The notes under the pieces were generated by a model. It saw only the letters and a list, made by a program, of their open reading frames with translations, was not told where the DNA came from and searched no databases. From contig CP136061.1 of the NCBI GenBank assembly GCA_032622095.1, positions 255,451,582 through 255,515,581 on the forward strand: a DNA stretch of 64,000 bases, in the 5' to 3' direction. Source of the stretch: Siphonodentalium dalli (taxonomy: Eukaryota; Mollusca; Scaphopoda; Gadilida; Siphonodentaliidae). The stretch's first letter is position 1. The number at the start of each line of letters is the position of its first letter. The position numbers were made by a program, and so were the translations under genes. Below, one piece after another: positions 21,721 through 32,771 of this stretch.

Positions 21721-24390
21721 GTATGACCCACACGTGTCACACAGTAATGATGGATACCCGATGTATGACCCACATGTGTCACACAGTAATGATGGATACC
21801 CGATGTATGACCCACACGTGTCACACAGTAATGATGGATACCCGATGTATGACCCACACGTGTCACAGTAATGATGGATACCCGATGTATGACCCACACG
21901 TGTCACACAGTAATTATGGATACCCGATGTATGACCCACACGTGTCACACAGTAATGGTGGATACACGATGTATGACCCACACGTGTCACACAGTAATGA
22001 TGGATACCCGATGTATGACCCACACGTGTCACACAGTAATGGTGGATACCCAATGTATGACCCACACGTGTCACACAGTAATGATGGATACCCGATGTAT
22101 GACCCACACGTGTCACAGTAATGATGGATACCCGATGTATGACCCACACGTGTCACACAGTAATGATGGATACCCGATGTATGACCCACACGTGTCACAC
22201 AGTAATGAGTGATACCCAGTGTATGACCCACATGTGTCACACAGTAATGATGGATACCCGATGTATGACCCACATGTGTCACACAGTAATGATGGATACC
22301 CGATGTATGACCCACACGCGTCACACAGTAATGATGGACACCCGATGTATGACTCACATGTGTCACACAGTAATGATGGATACCCGATGTATGACCCACA
22401 TGTGTCACACAGTAATGATGGATACCCGATGTATGACCCACGTGACTGTGTCACACAGTAATGATGGGTACCCGATGTAATACCCACGTGACTGTGTCAC
22501 ACAGTAATGATGGATACCCGATGTATGACCCACACGTGTCACACAGTAATGATGGATACCCGACGTATGACCCACACGTGTCACAAAGTAATGATGGACA
22601 CCCGATGTATGACCCACACGTGTCACACAGTAATGATGGATACCCGATGTATGACCCACACGTGTCACACAGTAATGATGGATACCCGATGTATGACCCA
22701 CACGTGTCACACAGTAATGATGGATACCCGATGTATGACCCACACGTGTCATACAGTAATGATGGATACCCGATGTATGACCCACATGTGTCACACAGTA
22801 ATGATGGACACCCGATGTATGACCCACACAGTAATGATGGATACCCGATGTATGACCCACACGTGTCACAGTAATGATGGATACCCGATGTATGACCAAC
22901 ACGTGTCACACAGTAATGATGGATACCCGATGTATGACCCACACGTGTCACACAGTAATGATGGATTCCCGATGTATGACCCACACGTGTCACACAGTAA
23001 TGATGGATACCCGATGTATGACCCACAGTGTCACAGCAATGATGGATACCCGATGTATGACCCACATGTGTCACACGGTAATGATGGATTCCCGATGTAT
23101 GACCCACATGTGTCACACAGTAATGATGGATTCCCGATGTATGACACACACGTGTCACACAGTAATGATGGATACCCGATGTATGACCCACACGTGTCAC
23201 AGATTAATGATGGATACCCTATGTATGACCCACATGTGTCACACAGTAATGATGGATACATGATGTATGACCCACATGTGTCACACAGTAATGATGGATA
23301 CCCGATGTATGACCCACATGTGTCACACAGTAATGATGGATACCCGATGTATGACCCACATGTGTCACACAGTAATGATGGACACCCGATGTATGACCCA
23401 CATGTGTCACACAGTAATGATGGACACCCGATGTATGACCCACACGTGTCACACAGTAATGATGGACACCCGATGTATGACCCACATGTGTCACAGTAAT
23501 GATGGATACCCGATGTATGACCCACATGTGTCACACAGTAATGATGGATACCCGATGTATGACTCACATGTGTCACACAGTAATGATGGACACCCGATGT
23601 ATGACCCACATGTGTCACACAGTAATGATGGACACCCGATGTATGACCCACATGTGTCACACAGTAATGATGGACACCCGATGTATGACCCACATGTGTC
23701 ACACAGTAATGATGGATACCCGATGTATGACCCACATGTGTCACACAGTAATGAGGGATACCCGATGTATGACCAACATGTGTCACACAGTAATGATGGC
23801 ACTTGAGTCCACGACATAAGCTATAATCACAGGTAGAGCACTCTACAGTAAAGGCAGTCTCACACGTGTCACAGTAATGATGGATACCCTATGTATGACC
23901 CACATGTGTCACACAGTAATGATGGATACCCGATGTATGACCCACATGTGCCACACAGTAATGATGGATACCCGATGTATGACCCACACGTGTCACACAG
24001 TAATGAGGGATACCCGATGTATGACCCACATGTGTCACACAGTAATGATGGATACCCGATGTATGACCCACATGTGTCACACAGTAATGATGGACACCCG
24101 ATGTATGACCCACATGTGTCACACAGTAATGAGGGATACCCGATGTATGACCCACATGTGTCACACATTAATGATGGACACCCGATGTATGACCCACATG
24201 TGTCACACAGTAATGAGGGATACCCGATGTATGACCCACATGTGTCACACAGTAATGAGGGATACCCGATGTATGACCCACATGTGTCACACAGTAATGA
24301 TGGATACCCGATGTATGACCCACATGTGTCACACAGTAATGAGGGATACCCGATGTATGACCAACATGTGTCACACAGTAATGATGGCAC
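21721..24390. repeat. 42-bp satellite array, about 63 copies
   Basis: The unit is GTATGACCCACACGTGTCAC followed by ACAGTAATGATGGATACCCG and AT. The period equals 14 codons and lacks stops in most frames, so open frames up to 330 codons appear on both strands, for example repeats of SNDGYPMYDPHVSH. The array is broken once by a unique 65-bp segment at 23800-23865. Each unit carries either CACGTG or CATGTG in its palindromic core. The CpG form predominates left of about 22.2 kb and the TpG form right of about 23.2 kb. Confidence 0.97.
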
Positions 24391-24452
24391 TTGAGTCCAC
24401 GACATAAGCTATAATCACAGGTAGAGCACTCTACAGTAAAGGCAGTCTCAAA
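23800..24452. repeat. Higher-order duplication of the satellite tail
   Basis: The non-satellite tail starting GGCACTTGAGTCCACGACAT and ending AAAGGCAGTCTCA occurs at 23798-23863 and again at 24385-24451. The block of satellite units plus tail was therefore duplicated as one segment of about 590 bp. Confidence 0.88.
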
Positions 24453-24479
24453 GTCAAATGTTTTTTTTATTTCAACTTT

Positions 24480-24740
24480 CTGACTGATGATTCATCATCG
24501 TCACGTTCATCATCACTAAAATCGTCATCTTTATTATGATAATCTTCATCACCATAATCATCATCATCAACTATTATAATCATCATCATCATCATCATCA
24601 AATAGCATAATCATCATCATCATCATCATCAAATAGCATAATCATCAACTATTATAACCATCATCATCGTTTTCGTTGGCATCACCACCATCAATCATTA
24701 GAATGCTTATCGTCATCGTCTACCACCATCATCAATATAT
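24480..24740. repeat. (ATC)n microsatellite region
   Basis: Imperfect ATC trinucleotide runs, including a local duplication of CATCATCATCATCAAATAGC. Confidence 0.95.
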
Positions 24741-25719
24741 GAGTGAATCACCCCCCCCCCCCCCTTCGGTACGCTGAATTCAGTGTGTTTTGAAGCCGTA
24801 CGCGGGATTCATACCCCCGAATTAACTGGTATTCGGGTTAAAGCAAAACATCTTGGACGCAGGTTTTGATGGAGCAAAATAATATTTTGTGTTAGTTATC
24901 TGTATGAATGAGTGGGTAGAATAGCTTCTTGTGCATATTCGAACACCATGCCAACATAAAGTATCATTAATCGTATCATGACGGCCCCATAACGCCCATA
25001 ACGCGACCGGTGTCTCTTCAGTCAACCGGAAAGCGTCCGGAAACTATATTTGATTTGTGTTCCAAACTTTTAATTAACCGGTATATTAAAATAGTCAATT
25101 TGTATGTCATTTATCGCATATTATTTCTTAACATGTATTCAGGATTCACCCCCCAAAATTAACTGGTATTCAGGATTCAGGGGGGTGTGATACCCTCATA
25201 TAATCGTTGCCGTCAGCACCCGCCGTCAGTTCATGTTTACGTCACAATCGCAACTTCTCGGATTATCGTTCTTGCGAAATACGGAAATCACCGAGGTTTG
25301 CCGATTGGTTTACGTCACCGTCATCGGAATCAGCGTCATCGGAAATGGTTGAATCGGCGGAGACAAATCGTTGATGACGTAACTATGGAGAAAATGTCAA
25401 CAAAACAATATTTCTGGAATTCGCGTTTCAATAAGAAGCTGGAGGCCGGACAGCATTATCAACGAACTTTCCTTGATTAAACAAACTGAAATTAATTAAA
25501 TATGATTTGTAGAATAAATAAATAAAGTTAATTCACGAATAGCTATGTAATATTACCGTGTACAGAAATATATTAAATCAATCGTAATGACTAATGTTGT
25601 TCATATTGTTGTTAAGGCCCTTACCCACGTCGACGCGGGCGTCGCGATTTCTTCGTCAATGGTGCCAACGTTGGGGTCGATCCTCTGGGACGTGGCTAGA
25701 GCGCATCAGTTGTGGGTGT
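24741..25719. other. Non-coding stretch with short repeat words
   Basis: It begins with a C tract. The words AATTAACTGGTATTC and GGATTCA recur near 24800-24835 and 25140-25185. A short word shared with 4550 lies near 25279. A 97-codon frame at 25187-25480 has no recognisable domain and is not called. Confidence 0.5.
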
Positions 25720-25845
25720 GCGAACCTTGGGAATTCCAACTGCAACCCCCCCCCCCCCATTTGAATAAAACCAAACACATTTTTGCAGAATTCCATTCGC
25801 ACCCCCCTCCCCCCCAACACCCCCTTGCACGTTAGTGCTCAGACC
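25720..25845. repeat. C-tract dispersed repeat R2, copy 2
   Basis: CCTTGGGAATTCCAACTGCA, two C tracts and CTTGCACGTTAGTGCTCAG follow the same order as at 5228-5342 and 62380-62490. Confidence 0.8.
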
Positions 25846-25971
25846 TGGTAACCTTGGATGCACAAATGCTACAAATGCACAAGGCTACGGACGAATACGT
25901 GTGAATACATCAGTCGCCGTCTGAATGGCCATTTACTCATTATGAAATCCGGCGTGGATCAGCCTCAGACC

Positions 25972-26115
25972 TCAACTGACCCGGTAACCTCTACCAATTA
26001 ACATGGTACCTGCGTCAATATGACCCAATGACCTCTAGCAATTAGCATGGTTCCTGCGTCAATATGACCCGATGACCTCTGCCATGGGTATGGTACCTGC
26101 GTCAATATGACCGAT
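25972..26115. repeat. 44-bp tandem repeat, three copies
   Basis: Units contain ACCTCTAGCAATTAGCATGG followed by TTCCTGCGTCAATATGACCC, repeating at 43-44 bp. Confidence 0.85.
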
Positions 26116-26346
26116 TTCGCTTCTTGCTGCCTGCGATGAGTGAGTGAGTGTATTCGGCATCGGATGGCACAATAAAGGCTTATACAAGTGCCTTGCTAGA
26201 AGAAGGATACGCAAGAATGAACTAATATTAGTAACTTTCTGCCCCATTTAGATTTTGAAAATAAATAAGTAGGCCTATATACAAAAAAATTATTAATTAC
26301 TTTCTCAGATACAAGAGTAACACAAGTAGTAATAGTATAAAACTAT

Positions 26347-26347
26347 A

Positions 26348-26420
<73 letters not shown>
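26347..26420. repeat. (TA)n microsatellite
   Basis: About 37 uninterrupted TA dinucleotides directly before a dispersed element beginning ACTAGCAGGTGGACCC. Confidence 0.98.
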
Positions 26421-26421
<1 letters not shown>

Positions 26422-27110
26422 TAGCAGGTGGACCCGACTTCGTCCGGGCTGTTTCCCCTCTGCTTTTCGGCGATTTGACCTTGAATTGTCCATTGTGAAG
26501 GTCAAGGTCAGGTGGGGTCACGATTTGACCCGTCCAAAACACTGCCCGGACAAAAGTACCAGAAAAAAGTACCCGACGAAATCCATCCGGTTTTACCCGA
26601 TTTGACCTTGAATTGATCATTTTGAAGGTCAAGGTGAGGTCGGGGTCACGATTTGACCCGTCCAAAACACTCAGTGGACAAAAGTAACCATATGTATCAA
26701 TTGACATTGAATTGACCCGATTTCAAGGTCACGTCGCACGGGCAAATGAATAGGCTTATGACACTCCCCATACGAAAGTATCCCTAGACACTAATTTTCA
26801 TCGAAATTCCGTGATATTTGGGCGTTTGACCTTGAAATGAACCGATTTCAAGGTCAAGGTCACGTCGCATGGGCAAATTAATAGCTCCATGCCACTCCCC
26901 GGCCAAAAGTATCCCCACATATCAAGTTTCATCGAAATCGGCTGATACTCGGGCGTTTGACCTTGAAATGACCCGATTTCAAGGTCAAGGTCACGTCGCA
27001 CGGGCAAATTAACAGGCTCATGCCACTCCCCGGCCGAAAGCCCCCCACATACCAAGTTTCATCGAAATCGGCTCGGCCGTTTTCGAGTCCATCGCGAACA
27101 CACATACACA
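26421..27110 (+). mobile_element. LINE/SINE-like dispersed element, copy 1
   Basis: It starts CTAGCAGGTGGACCCGACTT and carries repeated modules such as TTGACCTTGAATTGACCCGA and TTCAAGGTCAAGGTCACGTC. It ends with AAGTTTCATCGAAATCGGCT, GTTTTCGAGTCCATCGCGAA and a CACACA tail. This layout is typical of non-autonomous or 3' parts of non-LTR elements in invertebrates, from general knowledge; the family is not identified. Confidence 0.65.
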
Positions 27111-27325
27111 CACCCTCACACCACAGGAGCTTGGAATTTGGTCAAAACCCCTCTTTTATTGGCGGAACCACCACCCGGGACCAAAGGTCACGGAAGGAAC
27201 GAAACAGAAAATTGTTGCCAATTATTTTGAACTCAACTGTATTCCTACAAAAAATATATTTTCACTAAAAACTTTTGGTACCTCTTACACCTTAGATGCA
27301 TATCTACAACATTCCATAGGTACAA
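27111..27325 (+). repeat. Inverted repeat pair, left member
   Basis: It starts AGGAGCTTGGAATTTGGTCA and ends TACAACATTCCATAGGTA. It is the reverse complement of 27845-28050, apart from an extra ~20 bp beginning ATTATTTTGAACTCA. Confidence 0.9.
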
Positions 27326-27844
27326 TGATGCAATTTTGAAATCCAAGATGGCTGTTGGCGGCCATTTTTTTCATGCAAATAAGCCCAAAATGACTCGGTG
27401 TCGTCTATATATCAATGTCATGATCGATGGACAATTTCGTGATGATATAGGAGCATCGACACAGGCTCTAGGCTGTGTTATTGATTAAGATTTATCTAGT
27501 ATTATCACTTAAATCCACGATGACTGCCAGTGGCCATGTTTTTATGCAAATGAGCCCAAAATAAATCGTTCCCATCTAGACGCCAATGTTATCATCCATA
27601 AAAAGTTCATGATGATCAGTGCATCGGTACGGTCATGTAATAAACATGTAATCAGCAGCTATGTTCGAAATTATAAACGGTACTTTCATGCTATCCGTCT
27701 CCGGATCATAGTTTTAAAGTTTCCGCATATTTCGGTACCATTTCCGCTACTCAGATTCTAGAACGGGTGATGTAGGTGTAGCAGATTTGTATTCGTTGGT
27801 GAATTTACAATACATTACCGAAATAAAGTGAGGTTTTCGAAGAA

Positions 27845-28050
27845 CTGGAAAAATATACCTATGGAATGTTGTAGATTGGCATCTAAGGTGTAAGAGGTAC
27901 CAAAAGTTTTTAGTGAAAATATATTTTTTGTAGGAATACAGTTGGCAACAATTTTCTGTTTCGTTCCTTCCGTGACCTTTGGTCCCGGGTGGTGGTTCGC
28001 CAATAAAAGAGGGGTTTTGACCAAATTCCAAGCTCCTGTGCTCACACACA
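27845..28050 (-). repeat. Inverted repeat pair, right member
   Basis: Mirror copy of 27111-27325; the two are separated by about 520 bp with no recognised gene. The LINE/SINE-like element restarts immediately outside it at 28075, so the whole 26421-28590 block is roughly symmetrical in composition. Confidence 0.9.
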
Positions 28051-28074
28051 CAGATCTTCCAAAAATATATAATA

Positions 28075-28585
28075 GACTAGCAGGTGGACCCGACTTCGTC
28101 CGGGCTGTTTCCCCTCTGCTTTTCGGCGAATTGCGCGATTTGACCTTGAATTGTCCAGTTTGAAGGTCAAGGTGAGGTGGGGTCACGTTTTGACCCGTCG
28201 AAAACACTGCCCGGACAAAAGTACCCGACAAAAGTACCCATCGAAATCCATCCGGTTTTATCCGATTTGACCTCGAATTGATCATTTTGAAGGTCAAGGT
28301 CAGGTCTGGGTCACGATTTGACCCGTCCAAAACACTCAGTGTACCATACCTATCAAATTTCGTCGAAATCCCATAAAAATTCGCGTTTTGACCTTGAATT
28401 GACCCGATTTCAAGGTCAAGACCACGTCGCACGGGCAAATTAACAGGCCCATGCCACTCCTGGACCGAAAGTACCTCCACATACCAAGTTTCATCGAAAT
28501 CGGCTCGGCCGTTTTTGAGTCCATCGCGAACACACAGACAGACAGACACACACACACACACCCACCCCGATTTCCCAAAATATAC
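28075..28585 (+). mobile_element. LINE/SINE-like dispersed element, copy 2
   Basis: It again starts CTAGCAGGTGGACCCGACTT and ends AGTCCATCGCGAACACACAG followed by a CAGA/CACA microsatellite. It is shorter than copy 1 by about one internal module. A 248-codon reverse frame over this region follows the repeat modules and is not called as a gene. Confidence 0.65.
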
Positions 28586-29240
28586 AATAGACTAGCCGAT
28601 GAGTCCGACGTTGTCCGGGCTATTCAAAAACCAAATTTCATGTCGATAGCTCCACCAGTTTCCGATATCTGGTCTGCGCATGTGCGAAGCTTGCATCGCA
28701 CGGTCTCGGCGAGCCGATAAAATTCGTATCCGGGGCAAGATACATTCACATAGCAAATTTCAAGTCGATAGCTCCACCCGTTTCCGATATCTCGTCTGCG
28801 CATGCGCGAAGCGGGCGTCGCACGGGCTCGCCAATACGACAACGACGACCGCCTGGTCAAACTACACACACGTACCAAGTTTCGTCCAGATCGGTCGAGA
28901 ATCGTAGATTTGTATAAATGACATACATACAGACAAACATACAGACAGACAGACAAACAGAGGTCTTCAAAGTATATATGAGACCAGCCGATGAGCCCGA
29001 CGTTGTCCGGGCTATTAAAAAACAAAATTTCAAGTCGATAGCTCTACCCAGCCCGACGTTGTCCGGGCTATTCAAAAACCAAATTTCAAGTCGATAGCTC
29101 TACCCGTTTCCGAGATCTGGTCTGCTACCCGATAAAATTCGTATCCGGGGCAAGATACATTCACATACCAAATTTCAAGTCGATAGCTCCACCCGTTCCC
29201 AGACAGACAGACAGACAGAGGTCTTCAAAATATATATGAG
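28586..29240 (+). mobile_element. Second LINE/SINE-like family, two to three partial copies
   Basis: Copies begin AGACTAGCCGATGAGTCCGA or a close variant near 28590 and 28982. They contain CAAGTCGATAGCTCCACCCG and GATAAAATTCGTATCCGGGG, and end in CAGACAGACAGACA runs followed by GAGGTCTTCAAAGTATATAT. The last copy is truncated and partly duplicated near 29030-29100. Confidence 0.65.
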
Positions 29241-29356
29241 ATAGAGAGACTATACTATAATAGTATAGAGACTGTTAGAGTAATTCGGCTGTAATCTGTA
29301 AACTATTTTATGATTATTTAATAATTCATTACTATATGGTGTACTGCATGGCATGA

Positions 29357-29452
29357 TGTCTCCCAGAGGATCAATTTAGTGATGCTAGCCCGCTATGCGG
29401 GATAGTATATATCACTAAATTCACCATATGTGGACCTCATTCTGCAAATGAC
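29357..29452. mobile_element. Hairpin MITE H2, copy 1
   Basis: A ~95-bp hairpin whose arms contain AATTTAGTGATGCTAGC and CACTAAATTCACCATATGTG, ending GGACCTCATTCTG. The left end is degraded. Family members are at 31618, 31913, 32411 and a half copy at 50110. Confidence 0.75.
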
Positions 29453-30305
29453 AGGCACACTAAATTCAGGATTGGTACCCACATTCAAAGAGGTATTGTT
29501 AATTTCCGACTGGTCATAAGGACACCAGAATTGAAGAAATGGATTGTAATGATTTCTCTTAAAGATGCATAATCCGATTATGCGCCCCTCAATTACTATT
29601 TATTTGTATTCGGGGAGGGGGTATTTGTGTTCAGTCGGAACCCACCTATCAAAGCACAGAGTTATTCGATAATCGATATCGATTTTTGAAATATATTATT
29701 TTTCACCGTCGAGAATTATTAGTGGTCCAGTAAACAGTCGACGAGCCGATTGCGGATGAAGATTGGTAACTCTAAAATCAAGAGGCTTTCTGTTGATAAT
29801 AAGCTACATTTCTTCGAACAACATGTTCATAAATAACACGTTTCGGGCAATTTTATACCATAGTTGACAATGGTTAACATTATTTTTGGGCAATCGATTA
29901 TGATAAGTGAAGCGGCATTTCTAAAAAATGTTGTGGTTGTTGTTGGAATCTGATTATATGAGGACCATCGAATCGGATTGAGTACCTTTAACATAGTACT
30001 CATACAGAATACCAGATTGTGTTATCAACTGCTCTCTTGTTGTATAGTAGTTTTTGCACATGTCACAACATTTAGTTAACTCGTTCGGCTATAAAGGAAT
30101 AACAATATTATTTGTAAATATGCCGTGCTCGATAATCACCAAAGAGCGCACTAAATTACCTTGTCACCTGGACCACATGTAGCATGATTTGTACAAATAG
30201 CTAGTGTGCATCATTACCATGTCAGTGTCCATCCGCATCTGGCATACCTGTGGTTACTAGCCTATAGATATGAAGTAAAAAAAACATTTAATTCTTTTAT
30301 TTGTG
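29453..30305. other. Non-coding stretch with a fragment of a MITE end
   Basis: A fragment GAATCGGATTGAGTACCTTT at about 29970 matches the terminal repeat of the small element at 48556-48830. Nothing else is recognised. Confidence 0.5.
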
Positions 30306-31147
30306 ACTAGCTGGGGTACCCGCCTTTGCTCGGGTGAAGAATGCGTTATTATTAGTGGCCATTCAAGTCATTTAAACTAATTATTATTCAATATCTATTG
30401 AATGACTCTCTGGGTAAAGTTACATCTATCTTTAAGTTGATAAATAAACGCTCTTTATTGCTAACTATTAGTTCCCCATTGAATCATTTGAGGTCAAAAC
30501 ACATATTCCGTGACATTCAGTTTATTTTTGTGCAACAATTTCCCCGCATATCACCTGGTCTGATAATAAATGCTCTTCGTTGATCACAAAATATATTAGC
30601 CCCCATTAAGTCATCTAATTTCAAAAGTGCATATCCCATGACATTCCCCTGGTCAGGTGACCCATATGTAACAATTTTCCTACATATTTTCTAAGCTGAT
30701 AAGGGACACGCCACTCGATCTTTATTGCTCATTCTGAGGTCAACGACATATATCTCATGACATTCTAAGGGTCAATTTATCCCCGTGTTTCAATTTTCAC
30801 CGAGCAGATTGTGCATATACTGGGTATATAATTAAATAATTATTTAGCTAAATTAATTATTAGTGCCCTATTAAGACATCTGAGGTCGACATAACCTATC
30901 GTATCAGATTACCCGAGTCAAATTACCCATATGTACAAATATTTTCAGCTCCGATGTTCCATCCTTTTGTCCGCTTCTAGCGAAAAAATATATATAATTA
31001 TTAGTGCCCTTTTACGCCATTTGAGATGAACGGGGCCTATCTAATAACGCTCCCTGGTTCAAATTACCCATATGGTCCAACCATTTGGTCGCCTATTAGC
31101 AGACAAAACCGAACAAACAAACACAATTGTGCTGTGTTAGTATAGAT
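30306..31147 (+). mobile_element. Dispersed element with internal ~120-bp modules
   Basis: It starts GACTAGCTGGGGTACCCGCC and ends AACAAACAAACACAATTGTG, then TAGTATAGAT. The inside is a series of diverged modules with ATTATTAGTGCCC, CATCTGAGGTC, ATGACATT and AATTACCCATATG words. The opening and closing sequences look like those of short LINE-derived elements; the assignment is tentative. Confidence 0.55.
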
Positions 31148-31617
31148 TGTGGACCCAACCTGGTCTGAAGACAGTTACTGAGCGAGGTCTTAGACAATCA
31201 TATATCTGATTCTGATTCTCAGTCATGATTCGTCCATTTCCAACACTAAAATATCATATAAAATGGTGTTTATTTTAATGTACATGTATGTCCAATAACC
31301 GATCTGTGAACAAACAGAAGTTGAATTGTTAAACCGTGAATTGTCAATATAATATTGTTATATTGTCATAATTCCGTTTAAATAGGCGCGTCTATCCAAC
31401 TTTGATTGTTCGGGGGAGTTCGAACTAACTACTGTATTTCCCTCTTGTTATAATTACATAGGTCGTGTTCGAACTCCAGCTGTGCGCTTACCAAACATAA
31501 CACTATATCCGATGTGAGGGTCCGTATATAGAGACGGCGCCGTTTTTTTGTAAAACAACTATCATTTACAAGTACATGAAACAATAGATTGACTGCAAAT
31601 AGCGTGTCTGTCATTGG

Positions 31618-31715
31618 CAGAATGAGGTCACCAGATGGTGAATTTAGTGAAGCTACCCGCATAGCGGGCTAGCATCACTAAATTCACCCTGTGGGGACCT
31701 CATTCTGCTCAGGCC
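31618..31715. mobile_element. Hairpin MITE H2, copy 2
   Basis: CAGAATGAGGTCACCAGATG to its complement ending GGGACCTCATTCTG, arms of about 45 bp, small loop. It lies in the part of copy 1 missing from copy 2. Confidence 0.85.
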
Positions 31716-31912
31716 CTCAACTGCTATGGCAGACCTAGGATCATATTGAAGTTCCCCAGTTGAAGCTGGTGATGTTCACCATTGGGTGCCTCGATTATGG
31801 ATTTTATCTTCTGCAAATTAGGGGATATAGAAACTTCCCAGATGGGAAAACGTAACTAAAAACAATGTTAATTTGATACCATAGATACTTCCCAGAAAAT
31901 GAGGCCTAACCA

Positions 31913-32005
31913 GAATGAGGTCCCCAGAGGGTGAATTTAGTTATGCTAGCCAGCTATGCGGGATAGCGTAACTAAATTCACCCTCTGTGGACCTCATTCA
32001 CAAAC
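31913..32005. mobile_element. Hairpin MITE H2, copy 3
   Basis: CAGAATGAGGTCCCCAGAGG to TGTGGACCTCATTC. The preceding 70 bp (AACTAAAAACAATG…GAGGCCTAAC) also precede the half copy at 50110. Confidence 0.85.
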
Positions 32006-32410
32006 CATTGTTATGTAAACATTACTTAACTTGACGGTAAACATTGGAACATATTCAAAAAATCATATTCAGTCTAAAATAATTTAACTACACGAATTGT
32101 TTGTTGTAACGGTTTTGTTTACATTACAATGATATCAAGACGCGAATTTTCGTAATTGGAGAACTATAAATATTGAATACAAGAAAAGTTGTATATATTT
32201 CTCCATATTCTTCTTAGTGGTGGTGTGTTACATTATTTTATACTTCTCCGGTCTATGTGGGGCTCTCTATGGGTTAGACATACTATATCCATGATTGAGC
32301 TTTATAGATGTGTTTAATGTTTAGCCCACAGGGAGCCTCACACAGATGGAAGCATGTACTACAGAGTCTCGTCTGCTCACTATGGATTAGACACACATGA
32401 GGCCTAAGAA

Positions 32411-32505
32411 AGAATGAGGTCCCTAGTGGGTGAATTTGGTGATGCTAGCCTGGTGCGTGGGATAGCATCATTAAAATCACCATCTGAGGACCTCATTCTG
32501 CAAAT
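32411..32505. mobile_element. Hairpin MITE H2, copy 4
   Basis: AGAATGAGGTCCCTAGTGGG to GAGGACCTCATTCTG. It is embedded in a ~360-bp block (about 32240-32600) absent from the duplicate locus, where TTATACTT joins directly to GCGTATTTACATAC. Confidence 0.85.
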
Positions 32506-32771
32506 AAAAGAAACATTATATCCAGTCTTGGACCTACTCCGATGAGTGAAATTCATGAATGTTTTATGGGTAACCCACAGAGAGCCTCCTTATTGTATGC
32601 ATATTTACACACTGCGATTGCATTGTGTCTCTAGAAAACAAATCGATCTTTTTAATACTTCAAAGAAAAATATTTTATAACAGTTCTATATATAAAAAAA
32701 ATCAGTTGTATGTCTTGTCTGCATGGGAGAGACACCACATCTTTAAACGTTAAAACATGTTCATGTTATAG

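Noticed and set aside
21721-24390. Possible CRISPR array
   Set aside because: Units are contiguous with no unique spacers and the setting is eukaryotic; it is a satellite.
22451-24407. Open frames of 100-330 codons on both strands over the 42-bp array
   Set aside because: The period is a multiple of three and the unit lacks stops in most frames, so long frames are automatic. Nothing else supports a gene, and several frames overlap on both strands.
25187-25480. 97-codon frame rich in His and Arg
   Set aside because: No domain, no matching splice sites and no repeat-independent support; could be chance.
27815-28561. 248-codon reverse frame
   Set aside because: It crosses an inverted repeat member and a LINE/SINE-like element; the peptide mirrors those repeats (phrases such as LICPCDV recur).
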